Shown: positions 7,798 to 16,641, counted from the stretch's first letter. The stretch: DNA of 64,000 nucleotides from Sphingomonadales bacterium (GCA_027491235.1 JAIXWO010000022.1:186001-250000), one strand, 5' to 3'. Program-made: numbers and translations. Notes: a model not told the origin generated them from the sequence alone.

Positions 7798-8103
7798 ATG
7801 TTCAACGCCAACAAGATCAAAACTGCCCTCATCGCCCTTGCGATCCTGTCCCCGATCCCGGCCATGGCCGAAACCGTTTCGGTCCCCGTCCACTTCGCTG
7901 ATCTCGACCTCTCCAGCGCCGATGGTCAGCGCGCCTTCAACCGCCGCATCGCAGCGGCCGGCCGCCAGATCTGCGGCAGTGTTGACAACGAACGTGATTT
8001 GTCGCGGCGCGCCTCCATCACCAAATGCCTGTCAGAAGTCCGCTCGTCGGCAGAACCGGCCCGGCTGGCAGCCATCGCCAACAAGGCGCGCGCCGTTTCC
8101 TAA
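7798..8103 (+). CDS. UrcA family exported small protein
   Basis: The 101-residue precursor has a Sec signal peptide (residues 1-24, ending PIPAMA) and a mature part beginning ETVSVPVHFADLDLSSADGQ, which matches the UrcA family of small periplasmic or secreted proteins common in sphingomonads. Two cysteines, in RQICG and TKCLSE, probably form a disulfide. The function of the family is unknown. AAGGAG seven bases before the ATG is a strong ribosome-binding site, and a good terminator follows, so it is a single-gene unit. Confidence 0.85.
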   Translation: MFNANKIKTALIALAILSPIPAMAETVSVPVHFADLDLSSADGQRAFNRRIAAAGRQICGSVDNERDLSRRASITKCLSEVRSSAEPARLAAIANKARAVS

Positions 8104-8124
8104 CCAGGCCCTCCCCAAGAGGCG

Positions 8125-8157
8125 AGGCGGCTGTCCCATCCCGGCAGCCGCCTTTCT
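8125..8157 (+). terminator. terminator after the UrcA gene
   Basis: AGGCGGCTG (8125-8133) pairs perfectly with CAGCCGCCT (8145-8153) and is followed by TTCTT. It lies 21 bases after the stop codon. Confidence 0.8.
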
Positions 8158-8178
8158 TGCGTTGAATGGCGCGCGCAC

Positions 8179-8934
8179 TCAGCGGCGCAGCATATCTTTG
8201 GCGGATTGCAGATAGGTGCGGCCAATACGGACGGTCTCACCATCGACCAACTCAGCATGCCAGGCCCCCGCACGATCATGGCCTAGGCTGCGGATGCGGT
8301 CCCGCCGGACAATCACCGACCGGTGTAAGCGGATGAACATCTCCGGATCGAGCCGGGTGCCGAGCCCTGTCATCGTGTGGTGGAGAAGATAGTTTCGCCC
8401 GGCACTATGAAGGCGCACATAGTCCCGCTCGGCATCAATCCGTTCAATGTCGGATGCGGCAACCCGGACCATCTCGCTGCGGTGCGGGACCCAGAATTCC
8501 TTCACATAGTCGGTGATCGACGGGGTAGGTGCGGCATATATTGCGCGCCTTTCCCGCGCGCGCTCTACCGCGCGGGCCAGCCGTTCAGCGGCGACCGGCT
8601 TCAGCAGATAGTCGACAGCGGACAGGTCGAACGCTTCGACCGCAAAACCGTCAAACGCGCTGACAAAGATGATGGCGGGCGGCGGGCCCTTGGCCTTGTC
8701 CCAATCCTCGGCGATGCGCCGGGCGACCGAAATGCCGTCGCCATCGGGCATGGCAATGTCGAGCAGGATGAGATCGGGGCATAAGGCCTGCGCCATCCGG
8801 ATGGCAGCACCGCCATCGCTGGCCGTGCCGGCAAGGACCAGGCCCGGAATTTCCGAACAGAGCAACTGGATGCGCTCCACCGCCAATGGTTCGTCATCAG
8901 CGATCAAGGTACGCAGCGTCACGGGGTCAGGCAT
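8179..8934 (-). CDS. LytTR-family response regulator
   Basis: The 251-residue protein has an N-terminal receiver domain (ADDEPLAVERI near residue 11 with the acidic pair, DLILLDIAMPDGDG with the phospho-aspartate near residue 58, and a late Lys in YLLKP) followed by a C-terminal LytTR DNA-binding domain (RIDAERDYVRLHSAGRNYLLHHT and FIRLHRSVIVRRDRI). LytTR regulators act as dimers on direct repeats. Its start overlaps the stop of the upstream kinase gene by eight bases, so the two form a coupled two-component pair. The target genes are not evident; no convincing direct repeat was found next to the operon. Confidence 0.95.
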   Translation of the reverse strand: MPDPVTLRTLIADDEPLAVERIQLLCSEIPGLVLAGTASDGGAAIRMAQALCPDLILLDIAMPDGDGISVARRIAEDWDKAKGPPPAIIFVSAFDGFAVEAFDLSAVDYLLKPVAAERLARAVERARERRAIYAAPTPSITDYVKEFWVPHRSEMVRVAASDIERIDAERDYVRLHSAGRNYLLHHTMTGLGTRLDPEMFIRLHRSVIVRRDRIRSLGHDRAGAWHAELVDGETVRIGRTYLQSAKDMLRR

Positions 8935-10039
8935 GGCTCCCCCTCGGCAATGTTAGGGTCACGCGGAAATGGGCGTCATCGGGACGATCCACGATCATGG
9001 TTGCGGCCTCGCCAAAGCGGGCGGCAAGGCGACTACGGACGTTCGACAGGCCAATGCCAGACCCGTTCCCGTCGGGCGTCGTGCCTGTCGCGCCGTCATT
9101 GACGATCGTGACGACCAACTGGTCGCCCATGGCATGCGCGTCGATGGTGACTGTCACCTTATCCGTGGACCGGGCCACGCCATGTTTGATCGCATTTTCA
9201 ACAATGGGTTGAAGAATAAGGCCCGGCACCGGCCAGTCCCGAAGGGCGGCGGGCAGATTGATCTGCACCTCCAGTCTCTTGGGGAAGCGAATGGCCTCAA
9301 TGTCGAGGTACAGGCGCTGCAGGGCAATTTCATCTTCCAGCGGCACATCAATGGTCGGATCGCCAGACAGGCTGCTGCGGAAGAAGGTCGACAGGTTCAT
9401 GATCATCGCTTCGGCTTCCTTATTGCGGCCGGTGATGACGAGCGAGCTCAAGGAATTGAGCGTGTTGAACAGGAAGTGCGGATTGACCTGATAGCGCAGC
9501 GCCCGAAGTTCAGCCTGTTGGGCGGCAAGGGCGAATGCGGCAGCACGGCGCTCACTTGCGCCCACGTCCTTGGCGAAGGTCAATGCCAGATAGAAGGACG
9601 ACCAAGCGACGAGGAAAAAGTAGCGCGCAATCGACAGTTCGGCGATTTCCTTCAAATAATGAAGGCGCGACGGGTCTTTCGGCATCTTCTCATCCAGAAG
9701 GTCGATCGGTTCGTAGACGTTGAAAAAATAATAGTTGATGGCGGCAATGCTGATCGCCGCCGGCACTGCGATCAACATAGCCGCCGCGATCCGCGTGCCC
9801 AGCGGGCGCCGGTCGAGCAGGCGGACGAGTTGCCACAACAGAATCGTCACCAGCACCCCGATGCCAGACACGATCAGGCGTCGCGTCAGCAGTTCGCCTT
9901 GCATCGGGAAGTCGAGAATGGCCGCACGGGCGGTGACGATGCCCACGTAAAACAGCCAAAAGCCCAAGATGGAGGCGAAGACGACGATGTTATCGAGCCT
10001 GTGTTCGGCCTCAGGCGTGCGCTCCTTCGGAAAATCCAT
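8927..10039 (-). CDS. LytS/YehU-type sensor histidine kinase
   Basis: The 370-residue protein has four predicted membrane helices in its first 160 residues, then the His-kinase domain of the LytS class with the phospho-accepting histidine in NPHFLFNTLNSLSSL near residue 193, and a degenerate ATPase lobe (ENAIKHG for the N-box, SGIGLSNVRSRL for the G-box). I start at ATG 10039 (MDFPKERTPEAEHRL), preceded by GGTGGGA; a longer frame to 10195 would add 52 residues that lie over the promoter of the divergent gene. It signals to the response regulator encoded immediately downstream. No extracellular sensor domain is visible, so the signal is probably sensed in the membrane. Confidence 0.92.
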   Translation of the reverse strand: MDFPKERTPEAEHRLDNIVVFASILGFWLFYVGIVTARAAILDFPMQGELLTRRLIVSGIGVLVTILLWQLVRLLDRRPLGTRIAAAMLIAVPAAISIAAINYYFFNVYEPIDLLDEKMPKDPSRLHYLKEIAELSIARYFFLVAWSSFYLALTFAKDVGASERRAAAFALAAQQAELRALRYQVNPHFLFNTLNSLSSLVITGRNKEAEAMIMNLSTFFRSSLSGDPTIDVPLEDEIALQRLYLDIEAIRFPKRLEVQINLPAALRDWPVPGLILQPIVENAIKHGVARSTDKVTVTIDAHAMGDQLVVTIVNDGATGTTPDGNGSGIGLSNVRSRLAARFGEAATMIVDRPDDAHFRVTLTLPRGSHA

Positions 10040-10193
10040 CTTCCCACCATAAACGACCAAAGCGACAATTCCATGGATTTGGTCGAAATGGACCAGACGC
10101 TCGTCGATGCGGATAAATGGGTTCCATTGGATTAACCAACTGATAACCAGCCAAAGTCCATCATCTGGCCCGCAATCACAGGGGATTTGCCTC

Positions 10194-10739
10194 ATGGCTT
10201 CAAGGTCACGACACAGCGCCGGCGCACGGGCACTTGATGAAATGAAGGAGTTTGCCGCTTTTCCAGCGGCAGCCCAGCGCTACATCCGCCGGTCTTTGGA
10301 TGTCGGCTTTCACCGAACCGATGCCATGGAGATATGGTCACGGGAAGCCGACGAACGTGTGAGCATTCAAAAGCAATTGGTCTGTTATGCGGCGCTTGCT
10401 GAGGTGCGTGCGCATATCCCTGAAGATCTGGGGCTTGGCGCCGATCCCTTGTTTTTCGGTGCGCTGGTCCGGCTTAGCGAGTTCGATCTCGCTCAGGGTC
10501 CGTTGACGTCATTCGCGGCTTATCGCTTCCTGTATGAGCGGTTGCTTGGCGCGACCATCCGGCCTTGGTTGTCCGCCGCCTTTTGCGCCGCCGCCAGCCT
10601 GCCGAGCCTCCATCCGAGCCTGCGGCGTATGCTGCTCAAATCGATGAGCGAGGCGGATGCAACGGCGTCCGCCTGGTCCGCGCGGGAGCCAAGCTTCTAT
10701 CCCGAATGGGTGGAAAAGGATGAATTGACGGTCAAATGA
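10194..10739 (+). CDS. conserved-looking hypothetical protein
   Basis: The likely protein starts at ATG 10194 (MASRSRHSAGARALDEMKEF) and has 181 residues, mostly helical, with no signal peptide or membrane segment. I do not recognise the family. It contains several Trp residues (MEIWSREADE, IRPWLSAAF, FYPEWVEKDEL) and a Ser/Ala-rich C-terminal part. The gene is divergent from the LytS-type kinase (155 bases between starts) and converges tail to tail with the MFS transporter gene five bases away. The frame extends upstream to 10107 but that part has no ribosome-binding site and would overlap the kinase promoter. Coding character is normal for the window. Confidence 0.65.
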   Translation: MASRSRHSAGARALDEMKEFAAFPAAAQRYIRRSLDVGFHRTDAMEIWSREADERVSIQKQLVCYAALAEVRAHIPEDLGLGADPLFFGALVRLSEFDLAQGPLTSFAAYRFLYERLLGATIRPWLSAAFCAAASLPSLHPSLRRMLLKSMSEADATASAWSAREPSFYPEWVEKDELTVK

Positions 10740-10744
10740 CCGCT

Positions 10745-12016
10745 CTAGTCACAGAGCTTGTTGAGCTTCCAGGCGATCCAGGCTGAAACGACGCATGATG
10801 CGGCGATAAGGACCAACGTGTCTTCGATGGTCACCCCAAGGGACGTCATCGCGCCGAGCGAGAGCACGGCCACTACCATCGCGCCTGAATTGACGATGTT
10901 GTTGGCAGCGACGGTCTTGGCCGTGTCGGCCTTTGATACAGTGGTCGTCAGGAAGGCATAGAGCGGCACGACAAACATGCCGCCGAAGACCGAAATGCCC
11001 AGCAGATCGATCATCAAATGATCCGCCCGACCGATGGCGAGGAACTCTTTCCAGTCGTAAAGTCCGACATGGGAGTGGTTCCAGCCCTTGATCGTCCACC
11101 AGAAATCAAGAACGAACAGGCCCATCACGATGACGGCGGCAGGCGAATAGCGGGCCGACACATCTTCCTTCAGCAGCCGGTTGATTGCGACAGAGCCAAT
11201 GGCGATGCCGATTGAGAAAACGGCCATGAACAGGGTGGCGACAGATTGATCTGCGCCAAGGGCGTTCTTCACAAGTGGCGGGAATTGCGCCGCAAGGATG
11301 GCACCAATGCCCCAGAAAAAGCTGATCGCGACAATTGCCATGAAGAGACGCGGAATGTGCATGGTATCGCGCACAAGGCGCCAGGAGGCGCGGAACACGT
11401 TATAGTCCAGCTTTACGCCATGATTGGCGGTTTCGGGCGGGGCCGGTGGAACGAACTGACCGCTGATCCGGCCGATGATGGCCACGCCAAGAACGGCAAG
11501 CGCCGCCCAGTTTGACGGCAACAGGCCGCCGACAATCGTGCCAAGCAGGATGGCGATGTACGTTCCCGCCTCAACAAGGCCAGTGCCGCCCAAGACGTGC
11601 TTCATATCGAGATGCTGCGGCAAAATGGCGTATTTGATCGGCCCGAAAAAGGTCGAGTGCACGCCCATGGCGAACAATGCGACAAGCAGCAGCGGGATGG
11701 AGTGCGTGACCAGACCGATGCCGCCGGCGATCAAGATCACAATTTCTGCTGATTTGATGATGCGGATCAGCCTTGCCTTGTCCATCGCATCGGCCAACTG
11801 TCCTGAAATCGCGGAAAACAGGAAGAAGGGCAGGATGAACACGCCGCTGGCCAGCGCACTGAAATTGGCTTCCAGCTTCGGATCATTGAGGATGGTGTAG
11901 GTGACGAGCACCACCATGGCCATCTTGTAGAGATTGTCGTTGAAGGCACCGAGAAACTGCGTCACGAACAGCGGCAAGAAGCGGCGCTGGCCGAGTAGCC
12001 TGAAGGAAGTTTGCAT
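10745..12016 (-). CDS. MFS transporter, LplT-like
   Basis: The 423-residue integral membrane protein has about twelve hydrophobic helices. The N-terminus RRFLPLFVTQFLGAFNDNLYK matches the branch of the major facilitator superfamily that includes the lysophospholipid flippase LplT and its fusions with acyltransferases, which return lysophospholipids to the inner leaflet for re-acylation. Substrate is inferred only from that likeness; no acyltransferase is fused or adjacent, though the divergent neighbour is the phospholipid gene pgsA. I start at ATG 12016 (MQTSFRLLGQ) rather than 23 codons upstream because the longer form runs into the pgsA promoter and has no transporter-like sequence. Confidence 0.85.
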   Translation of the reverse strand: MQTSFRLLGQRRFLPLFVTQFLGAFNDNLYKMAMVVLVTYTILNDPKLEANFSALASGVFILPFFLFSAISGQLADAMDKARLIRIIKSAEIVILIAGGIGLVTHSIPLLLVALFAMGVHSTFFGPIKYAILPQHLDMKHVLGGTGLVEAGTYIAILLGTIVGGLLPSNWAALAVLGVAIIGRISGQFVPPAPPETANHGVKLDYNVFRASWRLVRDTMHIPRLFMAIVAISFFWGIGAILAAQFPPLVKNALGADQSVATLFMAVFSIGIAIGSVAINRLLKEDVSARYSPAAVIVMGLFVLDFWWTIKGWNHSHVGLYDWKEFLAIGRADHLMIDLLGISVFGGMFVVPLYAFLTTTVSKADTAKTVAANNIVNSGAMVVAVLSLGAMTSLGVTIEDTLVLIAASCVVSAWIAWKLNKLCD

Positions 12017-12103
12017 AGGCGAAAGGCCAACCCGACAGTGGAAATGTCGGTTTGGCGCATAGACCAGCTTTTCCCCGCCACGCAAACGCTTTAAGGGGGG
12101 GGC

Positions 12104-12658
12104 GTGTTAAACAGTCTTCCTAACATCCTGACGCTGTCACGGATATTCGCAGTGCCCATTCTCGTTGCCCTTTTGTGGTATCCGGGTTGGGAACTTGGCT
12201 ATGGCCTTGCTTTCGGGCTTTATTGCCTGATGGGTATCACCGATTATTTCGATGGCTACCTTGCCCGCGCGCAGGGAACTGTCTCAAAATTGGGCGTTTT
12301 CCTGGACCCCATCGCCGACAAAATCATGATCGCGGCTGTTGTCCTGATGCTGGTCGCCACCCGCGATATTGCCGGCTGGCACGTCATTGCAGCGATCGTC
12401 ATCCTGCTTCGGGAGATTGCGGTTTCCGGCCTGCGGGAATTTCTGGCCGAACTGCGCGTCTCCATGCCGGTGACTCGATTGGCCAAGTGGAAGACGACAT
12501 TTCAGCTGGTTTCGCTGGGTGCGTTGATTCTCGCCGGCGCCTTTCCGGCGGAAGAATGGATCAAGCTGATTGGTCTCGTCTCGCTTTGGGCGGCGGCAGC
12601 GCTGACGGCCATCACCGGCTGGGATTACCTGCGCGTCGGCATCAAGCATATGGATTGA
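12104..12658 (+). CDS. pgsA: CDP-diacylglycerol--glycerol-3-phosphate 3-phosphatidyltransferase
   Basis: This inner-membrane enzyme makes phosphatidylglycerol phosphate, the committed step to phosphatidylglycerol and cardiolipin. The 184 residues contain the CDP-alcohol phosphotransferase signature D-G-x2-A-R-x8-G-x3-D-x3-D, seen as DGYLARAQGTVSKLGVFLD near residues 49-67, and several membrane helices. The start is GTG 12104 (MLNSLPNILTLSR), preceded by a run of G that can serve as a ribosome-binding site. moaD begins three bases after the stop, so pgsA, moaD and moaE are probably one transcript although the functions are unrelated. Confidence 0.96.
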   Translation: MLNSLPNILTLSRIFAVPILVALLWYPGWELGYGLAFGLYCLMGITDYFDGYLARAQGTVSKLGVFLDPIADKIMIAAVVLMLVATRDIAGWHVIAAIVILLREIAVSGLREFLAELRVSMPVTRLAKWKTTFQLVSLGALILAGAFPAEEWIKLIGLVSLWAAAALTAITGWDYLRVGIKHMD

Positions 12659-12661
12659 GCG

Positions 12662-12919
12662 GTGGCGCTCGACATCCTCTATTTTGCGTGGGTTCGTGAA
12701 CGGGTCGGTCTTGGCGCGGAGCGACTCGATGTGCCTGCCGGAATTGTGACCCCGCTTGATCTCGCCCATTGGCTTGCTGCGCGCGGGGGTGGCTATGCCG
12801 AGGCCTTTGCAGACCCCACGCGGCTGCGCTGTGCGCTCGATCAGGATATCGTGCCGTTAACGGCTGATCTGGCCAATGCCGCCGAAATCGCCTTCTTCCC
12901 GCCTGTGACCGGCGGATGA
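12662..12919 (+). CDS. moaD: molybdopterin synthase sulfur-carrier subunit MoaD
   Basis: MoaD carries a thiocarboxylate that supplies sulfur to precursor Z during molybdenum cofactor synthesis. The 85-residue ubiquitin-fold protein ends in the obligatory Gly-Gly (FFPPVTGG). It starts at GTG 12662, three bases after pgsA, and its stop overlaps the start of moaE by four bases (ATGA), which couples the two synthase subunits in equal amounts. Confidence 0.93.
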   Translation: MALDILYFAWVRERVGLGAERLDVPAGIVTPLDLAHWLAARGGGYAEAFADPTRLRCALDQDIVPLTADLANAAEIAFFPPVTGG

Positions 12920-13353
12920 TCTCCGTTCGCGTTCAGCCGGAGGATTTCGACGTCGGCGCCGAACTGGCGGCGCTGGAAGGCCAAGGCGGCGGAGCGGTCG
13001 CGTCCTTTACAGGCGTCGTCCGGGCAGATGATGGCGTCGAGGCCATGACCCTGGAACATTATCCGGGGATGACGGAAAAGGCGCTCACGGCCCTAGCAGA
13101 CGAAGCGAAGGTCCGATGGCCGCTTTGTGGTGTCACTGTTCTTCACCGGGTCGGCATGTTGCGGGCGGGCGACCGCATTGTTTTTGTGGGAACCGCCAGT
13201 GACCATCGTGCGGCAGCGCTGGAGGCATGCGCCTTCCTGATCGACCGATTGAAGACCGACGCTCCCTTCTGGAAGAAGGAGCACCGGAGCAAGGGGGACA
13301 GCTGGGTCGAGGCGCGTGCCACGGACGACGCGGCGGCCAGAAGCTGGGATTAA
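12916..13353 (+). CDS. moaE: molybdopterin synthase catalytic subunit MoaE
   Basis: MoaE is the large subunit of molybdopterin synthase and converts precursor Z to molybdopterin with MoaD as sulfur donor. The 145 residues contain the family motif KTDAPFWKKE near residues 114-123, whose lysines contact substrate, and HRVGMLRAGDRIVFVG before it. The start overlaps the moaD stop in ATGA. No other molybdenum-cofactor gene is in the window. Confidence 0.95.
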   Translation: MISVRVQPEDFDVGAELAALEGQGGGAVASFTGVVRADDGVEAMTLEHYPGMTEKALTALADEAKVRWPLCGVTVLHRVGMLRAGDRIVFVGTASDHRAAALEACAFLIDRLKTDAPFWKKEHRSKGDSWVEARATDDAAARSWD

Positions 13354-13424
13354 AAGGTAAGGCGCTTTAAAAACTGGCCCGACGGCGAGACCAGATACCG
13401 CCGGACCAGCTGGTGCGACCCAAG

Positions 13425-13452
13425 GCCCCCTGGTCTTACCCTAGGTGGGGGC
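13425..13452 (+). terminator. possible terminator between moaE and oxyR
   Basis: GCCCCC (13425-13430) pairs with GGGGGC (13447-13452) between the converging genes moaE and oxyR. There is no T-run, so it may act weakly or not at all. Confidence 0.3.
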
Positions 13453-13479
13453 GCCGTTTGGCTTTACGAGCTTTTATCG

Positions 13480-14394
13480 TCAGTCCGGTGCGTTAGCGCG
13501 CTCATTGGCAGTCCGCAGTACATTGGCCAGCATTTGGAACTCTTTTCCGCGCGGACTGGCCTTGCGCCAGACGAGCGCGATGGTGCGCGTGGGGTGCGCG
13601 GCCTCAAGCGGACGGGCAACCACGTCGGTCCCGTTCAGGATGCCTGCATCAATCGCCATTTGCGGCAGGATCGTGAGCCCCAACCCATTGTCGACCATCT
13701 GCACCAGCGTATGGAGCGACGTGCCGAGCATGCGGGCTTCGGCCCGCAATTCAGGCCGACTACAGGCCGAAAGTGCATGGTCCTTCAGGCAGTGCCCGTC
13801 TTCCAGCAGGAGGAGGCGTTGTTCGTCAATCTGCTCTGGCCGGATGCTTGCCGGTGGATTGTCGCCCGCCGGATAGGCGATGTGCAAGCGGTCTTCAAAG
13901 AGGACCTCACTTTCCACATCCCCACAGCCGAACGGCAAGGCGAGCAAGACGCAGTCAAGAAGTCCCCGGTTCAGAGATTCGCAGGCCGCAGCACTCGTTT
14001 CTTCCCGCAGGAAGAGCTTGAGGTCCGGCCAGTCTTGCCGGACGGGGCGGAGCAGGCGCGGCAAAAGAAAGGGTGCAATAGTCGGGATGACGCCGAGACG
14101 CAGTTCCCCGGACAGCGGCTTGCCCTCAGCCTTGACGAGATCTCCCAATTCTTCGGCTTCGCGCATCACGCGGCGGGCCTTGTCCACCACTCGCAGGCCA
14201 AGGGCTGTAAACCGCACGACGCGCCGGGTCCGCTCCACTAGCGTCACGCCGATCAAAGACTCCAGTTCGCGCAAACCGGCAGACAGCGTCGATTGCGTCA
14301 CAAAGCAGGCTTCAGCTGCTTTGCCAAAATGACCATGGTCATGAAGTGCCACCAGATATTGCAACTGCTTTAGGGTGGGCAGGAACACGCTCAT
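13480..14394 (-). CDS. oxyR: LysR-family peroxide sensor OxyR
   Basis: OxyR is a tetrameric activator oxidised by hydrogen peroxide through an intramolecular disulfide. The 304-residue protein has the N-terminal LysR winged helix (FLPTLKQLQYLVALHDHGHFGKAAEACFVTQSTLSAGLR read in pieces) and the effector domain with the two redox cysteines spaced as in OxyR: GHCLKDHALSAC near residues 200-211. That spacing is what separates it from other LysR proteins. It is divergent from the serine acetyltransferase gene across 139 bases with an AT-rich centre; no catalase or peroxidase gene is adjacent. Confidence 0.92.
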   Translation of the reverse strand: MSVFLPTLKQLQYLVALHDHGHFGKAAEACFVTQSTLSAGLRELESLIGVTLVERTRRVVRFTALGLRVVDKARRVMREAEELGDLVKAEGKPLSGELRLGVIPTIAPFLLPRLLRPVRQDWPDLKLFLREETSAAACESLNRGLLDCVLLALPFGCGDVESEVLFEDRLHIAYPAGDNPPASIRPEQIDEQRLLLLEDGHCLKDHALSACSRPELRAEARMLGTSLHTLVQMVDNGLGLTILPQMAIDAGILNGTDVVARPLEAAHPTRTIALVWRKASPRGKEFQMLANVLRTANERANAPD

Positions 14395-14533
14395 TTTATT
14401 GTCTCACTCTATAAGTATGTCCAATTTAAGTGATTGAGGCGATCATTCAAGCGCCGTGAAGGCATGCAAATCATGCAACGCGGGCGCTTTACGGATGCAG
14501 GGTCTGGAATTGGCGGGCCTTGCGGCCTAAGGA

Positions 14534-15247
14534 ATGTCAAACAAAAGGAAGGGCGCACGGGTGTTTGACGGCATCATCGCATATCTGGATTCGATCAAAG
14601 CGCGTGATCCGGCGCCGCGGTCCCGCTGGGAAATCCTCACCTATCCCGGCGTCTGGGCGCTGGCGATGCACCGCGCCGCGCATTGGCTGTTCGAAGCCGA
14701 AATGTTCTTTCTCGCCCGGCTGGTGAATCATTTTTCCCGTTTCCTGACCGCGATCGATATCCACCCCGGCGCCAAGATCGGCCGCTTTTTCTTTATCGAT
14801 CACGGTTTTGTGGTGATTGGCGAGACGGCAGAGATCGGCGACAATGTGACGATCTATCAGGGTGCAACGCTCGGCGGCACCAATCCGACAAGCGGGCAGG
14901 GCGGAAAACGTCACCCGACGATTGAAGATGATGCCATCATCAGCCTTGGGGCGGCTGTCCTTGGCCCGATCACGGTTGGGAAGCGTGCACGCATTGCCGC
15001 CAATGCGGTTGTCACCAAAGACGTGCCTGAAGGCGCGACGATGGTGGGCATCCCAGCTCGTCCGCTGCTTGTGGATGCGACGGACTATCAAAAGCCCTTC
15101 ATGCCCTATGGCACGCCCTGCAATGAGCGATTTGATCCCGCGACGCAGCAACTGGAAATCCTGAAATGCGAAGTTGAGCAGTTGCAGAAGCGGATCGCCC
15201 AGCTCGTTGAGACGAAGCAGGCGAAAGCGCCAAGGAAGAGCGCCTGA
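14534..15247 (+). CDS. cysE: serine O-acetyltransferase (short, EpsC-type)
   Basis: The enzyme transfers acetyl from acetyl-CoA to L-serine, giving O-acetylserine for cysteine synthesis. The 237 residues show the left-handed beta-helix hexapeptide pattern (IHPGAKIGRFFFIDHG, VVIGETAEIGDNVTIYQG, LGGTNPTSGQGGKRHPTI) with the catalytic His and Asp in the FFIDHG segment. The N-terminal helical domain is short, as in the EpsC/SRPBCC-type branch rather than enteric CysE. A C-terminal coiled-coil-like tail (EILKCEVEQLQKRIAQLVET) may affect assembly with cysteine synthase. The stop overlaps the start of the DUF2794 gene by one base. Confidence 0.93.
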   Translation: MSNKRKGARVFDGIIAYLDSIKARDPAPRSRWEILTYPGVWALAMHRAAHWLFEAEMFFLARLVNHFSRFLTAIDIHPGAKIGRFFFIDHGFVVIGETAEIGDNVTIYQGATLGGTNPTSGQGGKRHPTIEDDAIISLGAAVLGPITVGKRARIAANAVVTKDVPEGATMVGIPARPLLVDATDYQKPFMPYGTPCNERFDPATQQLEILKCEVEQLQKRIAQLVETKQAKAPRKSA

Positions 15248-15582
15248 TGGGCATTGTTGCGCCGTTTCCCCTCAAGAGCGGCCAAGTTGCATTTGAACGG
15301 TCTGAGCTTACCCGCATCCTGGATCTCTATGGCCGCATGGTCGCAGCGGGTCATTGGAAAGATTATGCCATGGACATGGGCCGCGATGCGGCGGTGTTCA
15401 GTGCCTTTAGGCGGGCGACCGAGCGGCCGGAATTCCGCATTGAAAAGCGCCCCGCCTTGCGCAACCGGCAAGGGCAATGGGCGCTGATCGGAGAACAGGG
15501 TGTCGTCCTCCGGCGCGGGCATGAGCTTGCGCCCGTGCTCGCGCCGGTCGAACGGCGTCTTATGAAGCTGGTTGCGGAATAG
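15247..15582 (+). CDS. DUF2794 domain protein
   Basis: The 111-residue cytoplasmic protein matches the small DUF2794 family, which is common in alphaproteobacteria: VAFERSELTRILDLYGRMVAAGHWKDYAMD and the charged FRIEKRP region are typical. Its function is unknown. The ATG overlaps the last base of the cysE stop (TGATG), so it is translated together with serine acetyltransferase, a pairing I recall from related genomes. Its 3' end overlaps the converging membrane-protein gene by 23 bases. Confidence 0.8.
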   Translation: MGIVAPFPLKSGQVAFERSELTRILDLYGRMVAAGHWKDYAMDMGRDAAVFSAFRRATERPEFRIEKRPALRNRQGQWALIGEQGVVLRRGHELAPVLAPVERRLMKLVAE

Positions 15583-16606
15583 CAGTCTGGGTGACCGGCA
15601 GGCGGGTTCGCAGGCCTTCGGGCAGCATCTGCACCAACCAGGCCCGCACATCATGCCAAAAGGCCGAAAGCAGCAGCAGGGCTGAACCGATGACCAAAGC
15701 GGTGATCGCGACATTGAGGCTCACCGCGCCGAACTCCTTGAACAGCGCCCCCATCGCCGCGAGCACATAGGCCAGCGCAGACACCATCAGCGCCCGGCGG
15801 TCGATAATGAGGGCAACAGCGCCAAGCGCAAGGTAGATGGCGAGCACGACGCCTGCCACGCCGACGGAGGCGTCGCCCGCAGTCAGGCCGAGCATGACGA
15901 AGACCGGGTGCACAATCATCGGGGCGGCCAAGAGGTGGAGCCAGAAGGCGACATCCGACCGGCGCGTTATCCGTTCCCGGTCGCTCATGTCCCACCGCAT
16001 CGCGAAGGCGAAAATGCCAAGGCCAGCGGCGAGAATGATCGGCATCATGATCTTTTCCGCGTCGGGGTTGGCGACGAGCAGCAGGAGGAAGAGCATTCCC
16101 GCAGCGGCTGCCGCACCTGCCGCAATGGTGATGGGCACCATGAAGCGCCGCCAGTGCAGCCAGGCGCCGCCCACCGCGATGGCGGCGGACAATGCAAGCA
16201 GAGCGGCCCCCACGCGGTCATTCTCACTGACGGCACCATCGGGCACGAGGAAGGTGCCGAACGCCGCAAAGACGCCGCCGACAAAGGCGAGCAGGAAGAT
16301 GATGCTGGGGAGGGCCATGCGGCGCTTGGCAGTGAAGTATTCCGCCATTCCCCAAGAGGAAACGGCCACGAGGGCAGCGCCAAGCCAAGGCGTCACGCTG
16401 CCACCGGCCCAGGCACATCCGGTCAAAAACAGGATGCCTGCGATGGACACAAAGATATCGTTGAAGCCGGTAATCAGGCGGAACTGTTCTTCATCCACCA
16501 TCGGGGATTGGCGCGCGCGGCTTACATAAGCGCGCAAGGCGGCAGCAGATGCGGGCGTCAATGCGCCTGCGGCCACCGCTGAGTCGAGATCGGAATCACT
16601 GTACAT
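15560..16606 (-). CDS. polytopic membrane protein, function unknown
   Basis: From ATG 16606 the protein has 348 residues. The N-terminal 60 are soluble and helical (MYSDSDLDSAVAAGALTPAS, then a Glu-rich DEEQFRLITGFNDIF), followed by eight to ten predicted membrane helices rich in Ala, Val and Leu and a short polar tail. GGGAGGA lies ten bases before the start, and an open extension upstream to 16837 has no family-like sequence. The N-terminal pattern resembles the DUF2157-type membrane proteins, but I am not sure of the family. A perfect 14-base inverted repeat lies 35 bases upstream of the start and may be its operator. Confidence 0.75.
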   Translation of the reverse strand: MYSDSDLDSAVAAGALTPASAAALRAYVSRARQSPMVDEEQFRLITGFNDIFVSIAGILFLTGCAWAGGSVTPWLGAALVAVSSWGMAEYFTAKRRMALPSIIFLLAFVGGVFAAFGTFLVPDGAVSENDRVGAALLALSAAIAVGGAWLHWRRFMVPITIAAGAAAAAGMLFLLLLVANPDAEKIMMPIILAAGLGIFAFAMRWDMSDRERITRRSDVAFWLHLLAAPMIVHPVFVMLGLTAGDASVGVAGVVLAIYLALGAVALIIDRRALMVSALAYVLAAMGALFKEFGAVSLNVAITALVIGSALLLLSAFWHDVRAWLVQMLPEGLRTRLPVTQTAIPQPAS

Positions 16607-16641
16607 CGGGCTGTCCTCCCTTGTGTGTTGGGAGGATAATA

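Noticed and set aside
8969-10135. 388-codon open frame opposite the LytS-type kinase
   Set aside because: It is the antisense shadow of a clear kinase gene and its translation has no recognisable features.
15560-15582. Frameshift where two genes overlap
   Set aside because: This and the overlaps at 20324-20339 and 22843-22858 are tail-to-tail overlaps of intact genes on opposite strands, not broken genes.
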